A stretch of 64,000 bases of DNA, from assembly GCF_900156055.1 (NCBI RefSeq), contig NZ_FTMQ01000007.1, positions 62,001 to 126,000 of the forward strand. Reading direction: 5' to 3'. The notes beneath the pieces are model-generated. The model was not told where the DNA came from. It did not search any database and saw only the letters and a program-made list of their open reading frames with translations. Shown here piece after piece: positions 1 to 8,700 of the stretch (within the stretch, counting starts at the first letter, position 1; each line of letters starts with the position of its first letter). Source of the DNA: Rhizobium sp. RU33A. GTDB taxonomy: Bacteria > Pseudomonadota > Alphaproteobacteria > Rhizobiales > Rhizobiaceae. A program made the translations under genes and the position numbers.

Positions 1-260
1 TGCACCCGATGCAGGCCGCTTTCGTCAAGCATGACGGTTTTCAGTGCGGTTACTGCACGCCCGGCCAGATCTGTTCCTCCGTCGCGATGCTCGAGGAGAT
101 CGCGGCCGACATCCCCAGCCACGTTACCGATGACCTGATGAACAAGGCACGACCGACCGCCGAGGAGATCCGCGAGCGGATGAGCGGCAATATCTGTCGC
201 TGCGGTGCCTATTCCAACATCGTCGATGCCATTACCGAGGTCGCGGAAACACGCTCATGA
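1..260 (+). CDS. paoA: 2Fe-2S subunit of PaoABC-type aldehyde oxidoreductase (5' truncated)
   Basis: The reading frame is open from the window edge, so only the C-terminal 85 or so residues are present. They hold the helical second 2Fe-2S domain of the xanthine oxidase family: CGYCTPGQ near the start and CRCGAY near the end supply two Cys pairs. This subunit passes electrons from the molybdenum centre to the FAD subunit. The stop overlaps the next start as ATGA (257-260), so the two subunits are translationally coupled. The order small, FAD, Mo subunit and the sizes of the next two proteins match E. coli PaoABC (YagTSR). The true start, and any Tat signal as in E. coli PaoA, lie upstream of the window. 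Confidence 0.9.
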   Translation, partial: HPMQAAFVKHDGFQCGYCTPGQICSSVAMLEEIAADIPSHVTDDLMNKARPTAEEIRERMSGNICRCGAYSNIVDAITEVAETRS

Positions 261-1207
261 AAGCCTTCACCTATGAACGCGCGGCCTCGGCCGAAGCGGC
301 AGCGCAAATTGCCGCGTCAAATCCGCATGCAAAGTTTATTGCAGGCGGTACCAATCTTCTTGATCTGATGAAGCTCCAAATCGAGACGCCGACCCATCTG
401 ATCGATGTCAACGGACTCGGGTTTAACGAGATCGAACCGACGGCCGAAGGAGGCCTGCGGATCGGCGCCATGGTGCGCAATACCGATCTGGCCGCCCATG
501 AGATTGTCCGTCGAGACTATCCGCTGCTTGCGCGGGCGCTGCTTTCCGGTGCGTCCGGGCAATTGCGCAACCGCGCCACGACCGGCGGAAACCTGCTGCA
601 GCGAACCCGCTGTCCCTACTTCTACGACACCAATCAACCCTGCAACAAGCGGCAGCCGGGCAGCGGATGTTCGGCCATCGGCGGCTTCAGTCGGCAGCAT
701 GCGGTCCTCGGGGTGAGCGACGCCTGCATCGCGACCCATCCGAGCGACATGGCCGTTGCCATGCGCGCGCTTGATGCCGTCGTCGAGACTGTGAAGGCCG
801 ATGGCAGCCGTCGCGCCATTCCACTCGCCGACTTTCACCGTCTGCCGGGAGACACGCCGCATATCGAAACGGTGCTGGAGCAGGGCGAGATCATCACGGC
901 GGTCTGTCTGCCGCCGCCGATCGGCGGTACCCAGATCTATCGCAAGGTTCGCGACCGCGCATCCTATGCCTTCGCGCTTGTCTCTGTCGCAGCCGTGATC
1001 CAGCCGGATGGGTCTGGGCGGATTGCACTGGGAGGCGTTGCGCACAAGCCCTGGCGGAGCGAGGACGCGGAGGCGCAATTGCCCAACGGTGCTCAAGCGA
1101 CGGCGGCAGTACTGCTCGCTGACGCCCGACCGACGGATCAGAACCGTTTCAAGCTCGCTCTCGTGGAGCGCTTGCTGAGCGCCGTCATTGCGCAAGCCAA
1201 GGATTAA
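257..1207 (+). CDS. paoB: FAD-binding subunit of PaoABC-type aldehyde oxidoreductase
   Basis: This 316-residue protein is the CO-dehydrogenase/xanthine-dehydrogenase FAD subunit. [11 protein letters not shown] near residue 30 and [11 protein letters not shown] near residue 115 are the FAD-binding loops. An inserted Cys-rich stretch ([21 protein letters not shown], then [10 protein letters not shown]) resembles the extra 4Fe-4S site known in PaoB and 4-hydroxybenzoyl-CoA reductase but absent from ordinary xanthine dehydrogenases. E. coli PaoB is almost the same length. It is coupled to the upstream gene by ATGA and lies 5 bp before the Mo subunit. It would take electrons from the 2Fe-2S subunit and pass them to an acceptor. 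Confidence 0.92.
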   Translation: MKAFTYERAASAEAAAQIAASNPHAKFIAGGTNLLDLMKLQIETPTHLIDVNGLGFNEIEPTAEGGLRIGAMVRNTDLAAHEIVRRDYPLLARALLSGASGQLRNRATTGGNLLQRTRCPYFYDTNQPCNKRQPGSGCSAIGGFSRQHAVLGVSDACIATHPSDMAVAMRALDAVVETVKADGSRRAIPLADFHRLPGDTPHIETVLEQGEIITAVCLPPPIGGTQIYRKVRDRASYAFALVSVAAVIQPDGSGRIALGGVAHKPWRSEDAEAQLPNGAQATAAVLLADARPTDQNRFKLALVERLLSAVIAQAKD

Positions 1208-1212
1208 AGCTC

Positions 1213-3411
1213 ATGAAGTTCGACAGGCCAGAAACCACCAATCCCATCGACAATCTGAAGGTGATCGGCCGCCCGACGCACCGGATCGACGGCGAGCTCA
1301 AGACGACGGGTCGCGCCAACTATGCCTATGAGCATTGGGATCTCGGTCTCAAGATCGCCTATGGCTATCCGGTGGCTGCCGGCATTGCCAAGGGGCGCAT
1401 CATCGAGATCGACAGCGAGAGCGCCCGGCAGGCACCCGGCGTTCTTGCGGTGGTCACCACACTTGACGTTGGAAACCGCGAGAAGGGCGAACACAATACG
1501 GCGACCCTCTTTGGCGGAGATGTCGTGCAGCATTATCATCAGGCAATCGCCCTTGTCGTTGCCGAGACATTCGAACAGGCGCGGGCGGCGGCTTCGCTGA
1601 TCGATGTGTCCTACGAGCGCGAGGACGGCTCCTTCGACCTGTCCAAGGCCATGAAAACGGCAGAAAAGCCTTCGGAAGATGAGAAGCCCGACACGGCCTT
1701 CGGCGACTTCGATGATGCCTATGCTCGGGCGTCTGTGACGCTCGATGCCGATTACAGCACGCCAGACCAGTCGCATGCGGCGATGGAGCCGCATGCCTCA
1801 ATGGCATTCTGGGACGGCGATGAACTGAAGATCTGGACCTCGAGCCAGATGATCGACTGGTGGCGGACGGATCTTGCGACCTTCCTTGGCATGGACAAGG
1901 AGAAGATCCGGCTGATGTCGCCCTTCATCGGCGGTGGATTCGGCGGCAAGCTGTTCCTCAGGGCGGATGCGGTGCTTGCCGCGCTGGGTGCCAAGGCTGC
2001 TCGATGCGCGGTCAAGGTGACCTTGCCGAGGCCGGTGATCATGAACAATACCACCCATCGGCCGGCGACGATCCAGCGTGTCCGGATCGGTGCCGATACA
2101 GATGGCAAGATCGAAGCGATCGCACATGAGAGCTGGTCCGGCAACTTGCCGGAGGGAAGCCTCGAAACGGCGGTCAACCAGACGCGCCTTCTCTACGCGG
2201 GCGCCAACCGCATGACCGCCATGCGCCTGGCCTCGCTCGACCTGCCCGAGGGCAATGCGATGCGCGCGCCGGGCGAGGCGCCGGGCCTTATGGCGCTCGA
2301 AATTGCCATGGACGAGATGGCCGAAAAGCTTGGTATCGATCCTGTCGACTTCAGGATCATCAACGACACGCAGGTCGATCCGGAGAACCCGGATCGACCC
2401 TTCTCGAAACGCGACCTGATCGGTTGTCTACGGCTCGGTGCGGAACGCTTCGGATGGAGCGATCGAGGCCAGCCGGGAGCCCGGCGTGACGGCAACTGGC
2501 TTGTCGGAACCGGTGTGGCCGCTGCCTATCGCGACAACTTGCTCGTTGAGTCCGGTGCCCGTGTCCGTCTCGAAAGCAATGGTCGGATTACTGTCGAGAC
2601 TGACATGACCGATATCGGCACGGGCAGTTACACCATCATCGCGCAGACCGCTGCCGAAATGCTGGGGGTAACGTTGGAGGACGTCGACGTCCGGCTCGGC
2701 GATTCCAGCTTTCCGGTATCCGCCGGCTCCGGCGGTCAGTTCGGCGCCAATTGTTCGACAGCTGGCGTCTATGCCGCCTGCGTCAAGCTGCGCGAGGCCG
2801 TTATCCAGAAACTCGGTCTCAATGCTCAGGACGTTCGATTCGATGGCGGTCAGGTCCGCTCGGGCAATCATGCGATCCCGCTGTCGGATGCCGTCCGTGC
2901 TGATGCTCTGATCGGCGAGGACACGATCGAATGGGGTGATCTCTCCAAGACCCATCAGCAATCGACCTTCGGCGCGCATTTCGTCGAAGTGGGTGTGGAT
3001 GTCGTCACCGGAGAATGCCGCGTTCGCCGTATGTTGGCCGTGTGTGCCGCCGGTCGCATTCTTAACCCGATCACTGCCCGGAGCCAGGTGATCGGTGCGA
3101 TGACCATGGGCATTGGGGCTGCGCTTTCGGAAGAACTTTTCGTCGATACGAAGAAGGGCTTTTTCGTCAACCACGACCTCGCCGGATATGAAGTGCCGGT
3201 GCATGCTGATATCCCGAGCCAAGACGTGATCTTCCTGGACGAAACGGATCCGATGTCTTCACCGATGAAGGCCAAGGGTGTCGGCGAACTGGGCCTGTGT
3301 GGCGTGTCGGCTGCGATTGCCAATGCCATCTACAACGCCACGGGTGCTCGCGTCCGCGACTACCCGGTTACGCTGGACAAGCTGATCGAACATCTGCCGG
3401 ACGATTTCTGA
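1213..3411 (+). CDS. paoC: Molybdopterin-binding catalytic subunit of PaoABC-type aldehyde oxidoreductase
   Basis: This is the 732-residue molybdenum subunit of a xanthine-oxidase-family enzyme, the same length as I recall for E. coli PaoC. GGGFGGKLF near residue 240 and MRAPGEAPG near residue 350 are cofactor-binding motifs. The catalytic base is Glu692 in GVGELG (codon at 3286), and Arg440 sits in AAYRDN (codon at 2530). Both match the position and identity I recall for active-site residues of E. coli PaoC. The enzyme should oxidise aldehydes, probably aromatic ones, to acids, using a molybdopterin cytosine dinucleotide cofactor. No XdhC/PaoD-type maturation gene follows; the next gene is an unrelated transpeptidase, so the chaperone must be elsewhere. 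Confidence 0.92.
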   Translation: MKFDRPETTNPIDNLKVIGRPTHRIDGELKTTGRANYAYEHWDLGLKIAYGYPVAAGIAKGRIIEIDSESARQAPGVLAVVTTLDVGNREKGEHNTATLFGGDVVQHYHQAIALVVAETFEQARAAASLIDVSYEREDGSFDLSKAMKTAEKPSEDEKPDTAFGDFDDAYARASVTLDADYSTPDQSHAAMEPHASMAFWDGDELKIWTSSQMIDWWRTDLATFLGMDKEKIRLMSPFIGGGFGGKLFLRADAVLAALGAKAARCAVKVTLPRPVIMNNTTHRPATIQRVRIGADTDGKIEAIAHESWSGNLPEGSLETAVNQTRLLYAGANRMTAMRLASLDLPEGNAMRAPGEAPGLMALEIAMDEMAEKLGIDPVDFRIINDTQVDPENPDRPFSKRDLIGCLRLGAERFGWSDRGQPGARRDGNWLVGTGVAAAYRDNLLVESGARVRLESNGRITVETDMTDIGTGSYTIIAQTAAEMLGVTLEDVDVRLGDSSFPVSAGSGGQFGANCSTAGVYAACVKLREAVIQKLGLNAQDVRFDGGQVRSGNHAIPLSDAVRADALIGEDTIEWGDLSKTHQQSTFGAHFVEVGVDVVTGECRVRRMLAVCAAGRILNPITARSQVIGAMTMGIGAALSEELFVDTKKGFFVNHDLAGYEVPVHADIPSQDVIFLDETDPMSSPMKAKGVGELGLCGVSAAIANAIYNATGARVRDYPVTLDKLIEHLPDDF

Positions 3412-3767
3412 TCTCGGATCTCTAAAGGGTGGGCGCGGCATCAATGTCGGGCACGTCTTCACGGGCGTGTCTATTGTGGCGCCGTTGACCAGGTCGGAAG
3501 GCTTGGTGAATGGCGTTGCTGCACGATGACGTTGCGTCCATCACTTCCGATTGCCGCCTCCTTAGCCCCCATTTTCCCAACCAGAAACACTGTCATCACG
3601 CCTCCGTGAGAAAATGTCGTTTTATGGCCTCGTCCGGCCAGCTTAAGGCTTGCCGGAAATGCGGCTCTGAAAGGGGCGCGGCCAAAACCCAGTGCGGTGA
3701 GATTTCGCGCGAGGCGTTTCATATTGCCATCGCCAGATCGCTCCCGCAGACAAGGACCAACAAGTCG
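3412..3767. other. Intergenic region before the L,D-transpeptidase gene
   Basis: I find no convincing gene in these 356 bases. An in-frame upstream extension of the transpeptidase frame exists from 3510, but it reads as low-complexity Cys/Arg-rich sequence with no signal peptide and lies before the real start. The one structure seen is an imperfect inverted repeat at 3633-3657: 10-base arms with one mismatch around a TTAAG loop. It has no T run, so it is not a good intrinsic terminator. It could be a leader hairpin or part of the end of the pao transcript. Confidence 0.5.
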
Positions 3768-4475
3768 ATGAGATTTATCAACGTGATGCCGGCAGTCCGG
3801 ATCCTGAAACGCCTATGCGCGGCAGCGGGCCTCGCATTGCTGCTGACCGCCTGCTCGCAAACCTCGGGTGTGCAGCGCCAGCCGGCTGCGCCGCCGGTCG
3901 ACCCCGCGCTGCAGGCGATGTATGCCGAGGTGCAGGATGGTGGACAGATCATTCCGGCGGTCGATGTATCGAAGATGGATCCCCGGAATGTCCGCCAGGT
4001 CGTCAATTATCGGACATCCTATCTGCCTGGCACGATCGTGGTCGATCCGCATGCTCGCTTCCTCTATCTCGTCATGGAGGGCGACAAGGCGATGCGCTAC
4101 GGCATCGGTGTCGCCAAGGCCGGTCTGGAATTCCAGGGCGTAGGCGATATCAATCGCAAGGCTCGCTGGCCGGGGTGGGTGCCGACGCAGAACATGATTG
4201 CTCGCGAGCCTGATCGTTACGGTCCGCTCGCGCAGGGTCTGCCGGGTGGTATCGACAATCCGCTCGGTGCGCGCGCCCTCTATCTCTACCAGAACGGACG
4301 GGACACGCTCTACCGGATTCATGGGACCAATGAGGCGTGGTCGATCGGTCAATCCGTCTCGTCGGGATGTATTCGCCTGCTCAACCAGGACATCATCGAT
4401 CTCCACGCTCGTGTTCCGGTCGGATCGCAGATGGTGGTCCTGCCTCTCGAAGAATCCGGTAGAGGCGAGTTCTGA
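3768..4475 (+). CDS. L,D-transpeptidase (YkuD/ErfK family) lipoprotein
   Basis: The chosen ATG at 3768 has AAGGA about 10 bases upstream and begins a lipoprotein signal ending LLLTAC, with lipidated Cys29. The mature part has a YkuD catalytic domain: His185 in the IHGTNE segment and nucleophile Cys201 in SVSSGCIRL, the classic HG...SxGC(I/V)R arrangement. Such enzymes make 3-3 crosslinks in peptidoglycan or attach proteins to it, using tetrapeptide donors in the periplasm. The protein is 235 residues. Rhizobiales carry many paralogues, so the exact role is not inferable. The gene stands alone between the pao operon and a glycerate kinase gene. Confidence 0.9.
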   Translation: MRFINVMPAVRILKRLCAAAGLALLLTACSQTSGVQRQPAAPPVDPALQAMYAEVQDGGQIIPAVDVSKMDPRNVRQVVNYRTSYLPGTIVVDPHARFLYLVMEGDKAMRYGIGVAKAGLEFQGVGDINRKARWPGWVPTQNMIAREPDRYGPLAQGLPGGIDNPLGARALYLYQNGRDTLYRIHGTNEAWSIGQSVSSGCIRLLNQDIIDLHARVPVGSQMVVLPLEESGRGEF

Positions 4476-4489
4476 TCAGCTAAAACCTT

Positions 4490-4540
4490 CTCCGTCTTAT
4501 GGCGTGGTCTGTGACAGACGGAGCGTTGCGACAAGACGGA
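4490..4540. repeat. Inverted repeat between transpeptidase and glycerate kinase genes
   Basis: CTCCGTCTT (4490-4498) is exactly complementary to AAGACGGAG (4532-4540), and a second partial arm AGACGGAG lies at 4515-4522. The two alternative right arms would allow two mutually exclusive hairpins. Only TTT follows the distal arm, so this is a weak terminator candidate. Confidence 0.35.
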
Positions 4541-4658
4541 GTTTGGCGGTAGCATCGCAGCCATAGAACCGGCGTGCTTCATAACGGTACGCCGGCAGAC
4601 GGCGATGCCGACGTTGCGGGACCGCTTTGTCGGGAATGACTTCGAGAGGGCCAAGTGC

Positions 4659-5939
4659 ATGATCGAAAGACCAGAACTTTTCCTGCGCCAGCTGTTCGAC
4701 CGTGCCGTCGAGGTGGCGGACCCGATGCGGACGCTCAAGGATTTCCTGCCTGAAAAGCCAAAGGGTCGGGTGATCGTCGTCGGTGCGGGCAAGGCGAGTG
4801 CGCGGATGGCGGAAGCGGTCGAGGCGGCATGGGGTCCCTGCGAAGGTATCGTCATCACGCGCTATGGTTATGGCCGGCCATGTCGCGGTATCGAGATCGT
4901 CGAGGCGGCCCATCCGGTTCCCGACGAGGCGGGCCTGAAAGCGACGGCGCGTCTGCTGGCTCTCGTTGAAAGTGCCGGCGAAGGCGATTTCGTGCTGGCG
5001 CTGATCTCGGGGGGAGCCTCGGCGCTGCTGGTCCAGCCGGTGCCGGGCGTCTCGCTTGCAGAGAAGCAGGCGGTCAATCAAGCGCTGCTCGCGTCAGGCG
5101 CGCCGATCGACCGGATGAATACGGTCCGAAAACATCTCAGCCGGGTGAAGGGTGGACAACTGGCCGCCGCAGCCTGGCCGGCTGAGCTCCTCGCCTTGAT
5201 GATCTCGGATGTGCCGGGAGACGATCCGGCCTTTATCGGCTCCGGTCCGACGGTTGGCGATCCGTCGAGCCCGGACGACGCTCTGGCCGTGATCGATCAA
5301 TGGAAGATCGCGCTTCCTGGTGGGGTTCGCGAGGCATTGGCACGGGGCTCCGGGGTCGTCAGACCCGGCGACCCGCGCCTCGCCCGCGTGCGCAACGTCA
5401 TCTACGCTGCACCCCGGCAATCGCTGGAGGCCGCTGCGGAGCTGGCCCGAGAGGCCGGTTGCGACGCGCGCGTTCTCGGTGATGACCTGGAAGGCGAGGC
5501 GAGGGTTGTCGCTGAGACCCAGGCGAGAGAGGCGCTTGCCGTGCAGCACTCCCTGCGCGCCGAGGATCCGCCGATCCTTCTCCTCTCCGGCGGCGAGTTG
5601 ACGGTTACCCGACGCGGCGATGGCATCGGCGGACCCAATGCCGAATTCTGCCTCGCGCTTGCAGTGGCTCTGGATGGCGCTGAAGGTATCCATGCGCTTT
5701 CTTGCGACACGGATGGCGTCGATGGTGCAGCCGAAGTCGCCGGCGCCGTCATCGGTCCCGAACTTCTGAAGAAGGCTGCCGAACTGCGTTGCGACCCAGA
5801 GGTCGCTCTGCAACGAAACGACGCTCATTCGTTCTTCGCAGCGTTGGACGCGCAGGTTGTCGCCGGCCCCACCCTGACCAACGTCAACGATTTCCGCGCG
5901 ATCCTCGTGCAGCCGCGTCCGACCCCATCAAGGCATTAG
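4659..5939 (+). CDS. Glycerate 2-kinase, MOFRL family (GckA/TtuD type)
   Basis: This 426-residue protein is a MOFRL-type glycerate kinase, which phosphorylates D-glycerate to 2-phosphoglycerate; older annotations call the family hydroxypyruvate reductase TtuD. VIVVGAGKAS near residue 40, LISGGASALL near residue 110 and LLLSGGELTVT with GIGGPNAEF near residue 320 are family signatures. The C-terminal MOFRL domain has DTDGVDG and ends with a conserved ATLTNVNDF-like stretch (PTLTNVNDFRAIL). I chose ATG 4659 because GAGAGGG lies 9 bases before it; the longer frame from 4605 lacks a ribosome site. No glyoxylate or tartrate genes are adjacent, so it is probably a stand-alone step serving several sugar-acid routes. 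Confidence 0.9.
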   Translation: MIERPELFLRQLFDRAVEVADPMRTLKDFLPEKPKGRVIVVGAGKASARMAEAVEAAWGPCEGIVITRYGYGRPCRGIEIVEAAHPVPDEAGLKATARLLALVESAGEGDFVLALISGGASALLVQPVPGVSLAEKQAVNQALLASGAPIDRMNTVRKHLSRVKGGQLAAAAWPAELLALMISDVPGDDPAFIGSGPTVGDPSSPDDALAVIDQWKIALPGGVREALARGSGVVRPGDPRLARVRNVIYAAPRQSLEAAAELAREAGCDARVLGDDLEGEARVVAETQAREALAVQHSLRAEDPPILLLSGGELTVTRRGDGIGGPNAEFCLALAVALDGAEGIHALSCDTDGVDGAAEVAGAVIGPELLKKAAELRCDPEVALQRNDAHSFFAALDAQVVAGPTLTNVNDFRAILVQPRPTPSRH

Positions 5940-6034
5940 CCGAAATTTCCGTTCACTGACGAAACCCGACACGTGATGGGGGGGCTGGTGCTCGCTGCAT
6001 TGGTGTGCCTGCGAGAAATCCTGTGGTTGATATC

Positions 6035-6044
6035 TATCATGATA
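6035..6044. promoter_or_regulatory. Perfect 10-bp palindrome TATCATGATA, candidate GntR operator
   Basis: TATCATGATA lies in an AT-rich island about 75 bases before the start of the ABC substrate-binding gene, in otherwise GC-rich DNA. FadR-subfamily GntR regulators often bind short AT-rich palindromes of this kind, and one is encoded at the end of the same cluster (11297-12079). Assigning this site to that regulator is inference. Confidence 0.45.
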
Positions 6045-6116
6045 AATTATTGCATTCGAGTTATCTATGTGAATTAATGGCGCGCATACAGGATGCCAAA
6101 TCGAAAGGATTTCCCC

Positions 6117-7682
6117 ATGAAGAGGCTGTTCCGGAGCGCATTTGCTGCTGCCGCCTTGAGTGCCGCCATGATCGCCGCCCAGCCAGCGAGCGCGCAGACC
6201 CCGCCCAATGTTCTTGTCGTCGGGCAGATCGCCGAACCCAAGTCTCTCGATCCGCATACGGTCACCGCCACCAATGATTTCCGCATTCTGGTGAACGTCT
6301 ACGATGGTCTTGTGCGCTTCAAGGACGGCACGCTGGAGATCGAGCCGGCACTTGCCGAGAGCTGGGATATTTCTGAGGACGGCAAGACCTATACGTTCAA
6401 GCTGCGTCAGGGCGTGAAGTTTCACGACGGTTCGGACTTCACCGCCGAGGCCGTCAAGTTCAACTTCGACCGGATGCTGAAAGAGGACCACCCATTCTAC
6501 AATACCGGCCCTTTTCCCCTGTCGTTTAACTTCGCCTCTGTCGAGGCCGTCAACGTGATTGACGGCCAGACTGTCGAGTTCAAGCTGAGCGAGGCTTTTG
6601 CGCCCTTCCTGTCCAATCTCGCTTATCCCACGGGGCTGATCGTTTCCCCGGCTGCCGTGGAGCAGCATGGCGCCGACTATGGCCGGAACCCGTCGGGCAC
6701 CGGACCCTTCAAGTTTGCCGAATGGCTGTCCAACCAACGTGTGGTCGTCGAGCGCAACCCGGACTACTGGGGTGAGGCTGCGGCCCTCGAAGCCGTCGTC
6801 TTTCGACCAGTGACGGATGCAAACACGCGTGTGGCCGAAATGCTTTCCGGAGGCATCGACGTAATGGTCGAGGTGCCGCCGGACAATCTCACCACATTTC
6901 AGCAGGATGCCGCGTTTTCCGTTGCCGAGCAGGCAGGACCGCATGTCTGGTTCGGCATCCTGAACACGAAGAGTGGTCCGTTCGCCGACAAGCGCGTTCG
7001 TCAGGCCGCCAACTACGCCGTCAACAAGGAAACGCTGGTCAACGATGTGCTTCAAGGCACGGCAACCGTGGCCGCTGGTCCGATCCCGCCTGCCTTCAAC
7101 TGGGTGGAAAGCTCGGTCGAGCCCTATGCCTACGATCCAGAGAAGGCCAAGGCCTTGCTGGCCGAGGCAGGTGTCGAGGCGCCGGAACTGACATTCTATG
7201 TCACTGAAGGCGGTTCGGGTATGCTCGATCCGGTGACGATGGGCGCGGCCATCCAGGCCGATCTGCAGGCCGTCGGCTTCAATGTGAAGATCGAGACCTA
7301 TGAGTGGAATACCTTCCTCGGCCGCGTCAACCAGGGTCTCGACGGTCAGGCTGATATGGCCGAAATGGCCTGGATGACGAATGATCCCGACACCGTGCCC
7401 TATCTCACGCTGCGCAGCGATGCGATGCCGGACAAAGGTGGCTTCAACTCGGGCTATTATTCCAACCCTGAGGTCGACGCGTTGCTGGAGAAGGCACGCA
7501 CATCGACCGATCAGGCTGAACGCGGCAAGCTTTACGCCCAGGTCCAGGAGATCGTGCATGACGATGCCCCCTGGCTATTTGTCGCCAACTGGAAGCAGAA
7601 CGCGGTCACGACGGCCAATGTCCAGGGCTTCAAGCTGCAGCCCTCGTTCCTTCTCAACCTGCACGGTGTGACGAAGCAGTAA
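6117..7682 (+). CDS. ABC transporter substrate-binding protein, family 5 (DppA/OppA-like)
   Basis: This is a 521-residue periplasmic binding protein of the SBP_bac_5 family. A Sec signal ends near ASA-Q at residue 26. The mature protein opens VVGQIAEPKSLDPHTVT and contains the family signature region LAESWDISEDGKTYTFKLRQ near residue 85, then GTGPFKFAEW. Family members bind oligopeptides, dipeptides, nickel, opines or glutathione. ATG 6117 is chosen because AAAGGA lies 7 bases upstream. Permease, permease-ATPase, ATPase and GntR genes follow in order. The ligand cannot be read from the sequence; the GntR partner and rhizobial context leave opines or amino-acid conjugates as open options. Confidence 0.92.
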   Translation: MKRLFRSAFAAAALSAAMIAAQPASAQTPPNVLVVGQIAEPKSLDPHTVTATNDFRILVNVYDGLVRFKDGTLEIEPALAESWDISEDGKTYTFKLRQGVKFHDGSDFTAEAVKFNFDRMLKEDHPFYNTGPFPLSFNFASVEAVNVIDGQTVEFKLSEAFAPFLSNLAYPTGLIVSPAAVEQHGADYGRNPSGTGPFKFAEWLSNQRVVVERNPDYWGEAAALEAVVFRPVTDANTRVAEMLSGGIDVMVEVPPDNLTTFQQDAAFSVAEQAGPHVWFGILNTKSGPFADKRVRQAANYAVNKETLVNDVLQGTATVAAGPIPPAFNWVESSVEPYAYDPEKAKALLAEAGVEAPELTFYVTEGGSGMLDPVTMGAAIQADLQAVGFNVKIETYEWNTFLGRVNQGLDGQADMAEMAWMTNDPDTVPYLTLRSDAMPDKGGFNSGYYSNPEVDALLEKARTSTDQAERGKLYAQVQEIVHDDAPWLFVANWKQNAVTTANVQGFKLQPSFLLNLHGVTKQ

Positions 7683-7691
7683 TCCTCCTGC

Positions 7692-7730
7692 GGCTGACGC
7701 CGGCGGGTAATCCGCTCGCCGACGTCAGCC
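7692..7730 (+). other. Intercistronic hairpin between binding-protein and permease genes
   Basis: GGCTGACG (7692-7699) pairs exactly with CGTCAGCC (7723-7730), and inside it CGGCG pairs with CGCCG after one mismatch. There is no T run, so transcription probably continues. Hairpins at this point in ABC operons commonly protect the binding-protein mRNA and lower downstream expression. Confidence 0.6.
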
Positions 7731-7752
7731 TTGGACGCTCCTGGAGGTTGCC

Positions 7753-8700
7753 ATGCCGGCCTATATTCTCAAACGTCTGATCGCGGTCGTGCCCGTGCTG
7801 TTCGGCCTGTCGATCATCGTCTTTCTGGTGATGGCCCTCATTCCCGGGGATACGGCGACCGCCATTCTCGGCGCCTATGCAACGCCTGAAAACGTTGAGC
7901 GGATCAATCGTGACCTCGGTCTCGACCAGCCTCTTATTCAGCAATACGTGGTCTGGATCGGCAATGTGCTGCAGGGTGATTTCGGTCGCTCTTATGCCCT
8001 GAACCGACCCGTTCTGGACGAGGTCCTCGAGCGTTTCGGCGCCACCCTCATCCTTGCCGGCGTCTCTCTCGTCCTGTGTACGGTCATCGGCCTTCTCGCC
8101 GGTGTTGTCTCCGCTGTCCGGCAATTCGGATGGGCGGACCGTGCGATCACCTTCTTCGTGCTGGCCGGGATATCCATGCCCTCCTTCTGGCTGGGGCTCC
8201 TTCTCATCTACCTCTTCGCGGTCAAGTGGCGCATGCTTCCGGCCTCGGGCATGTATGCCGTCTATGGGGGAGGGGACCTTAAGGACCTTCTGCTCCATCT
8301 GGTGCTGCCCGCCGTCACGCTGTCGGTCGTCGCGGCAGGCGTGGTCGCGCGTCTCACGCGGGGCGCCATGCTCGAAGTGCTTCGGCAGGACTTTGTCCGC
8401 ACAGCCCGCGCCAAGGGACTTTCGGAACGGCGGGTCATTTATGGTCACGCGTTTCGGTCGGCATTGGTCAGCATCATTCCGGTGATCGGCATCCAGTCCG
8501 GCTTCGTGCTCGGTGGCGCCGTCTATATCGAGACCGTGTTCCAGTGGCCGGGCGTCGGCGCCATGCTGGTACAGGCCATCTCCAGCCGTGACATCCTGCT
8601 GGTCCAGGGTGGTGTGCTCGTCGTTGCCGCGAGCTACGTGCTCTTCAACCTCGTCGCCGATGTTCTCCAATCCATGCTCGACCCGAGGATCCGCACGTGA
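7753..8700 (+). CDS. ABC transporter permease, DppB/OppB family
   Basis: This 315-residue protein has about six membrane helices. It starts with the DppB-type first helix (YILKRLIAVVPVLFGLSIIVFL) and has the EAA-loop sequence DFVRTARAKGLSERRVIYGHAFRSAL near residue 215, which contacts the ATPase. GGAGG lies about 8 bases before the ATG. It ends with DPRIRT, and its stop overlaps the GTG start of the next gene. It pairs with the DppC-like half of the next protein to form the inner-membrane pore for the ligand bound by the preceding protein. Confidence 0.93.
   Translation: MPAYILKRLIAVVPVLFGLSIIVFLVMALIPGDTATAILGAYATPENVERINRDLGLDQPLIQQYVVWIGNVLQGDFGRSYALNRPVLDEVLERFGATLILAGVSLVLCTVIGLLAGVVSAVRQFGWADRAITFFVLAGISMPSFWLGLLLIYLFAVKWRMLPASGMYAVYGGGDLKDLLLHLVLPAVTLSVVAAGVVARLTRGAMLEVLRQDFVRTARAKGLSERRVIYGHAFRSALVSIIPVIGIQSGFVLGGAVYIETVFQWPGVGAMLVQAISSRDILLVQGGVLVVAASYVLFNLVADVLQSMLDPRIRT

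Noticed and set aside
317..1195. Long antisense open frame opposite paoB
   Set aside because: It is a mirror of a strong CDS in GC-rich DNA; the product is Arg/His/Gly-rich with no domain and no ribosome site.
3510..3767. N-terminal extension of the L,D-transpeptidase
   Set aside because: The extension hides the lipoprotein signal and lacks a ribosome site; ATG 3768 starts the signal directly.
5928..7559. 543-codon antisense open frame opposite the family 5 binding-protein gene
   Set aside because: The opposite strand has a clear signal peptide, family motifs and operon context; the antisense product has none.
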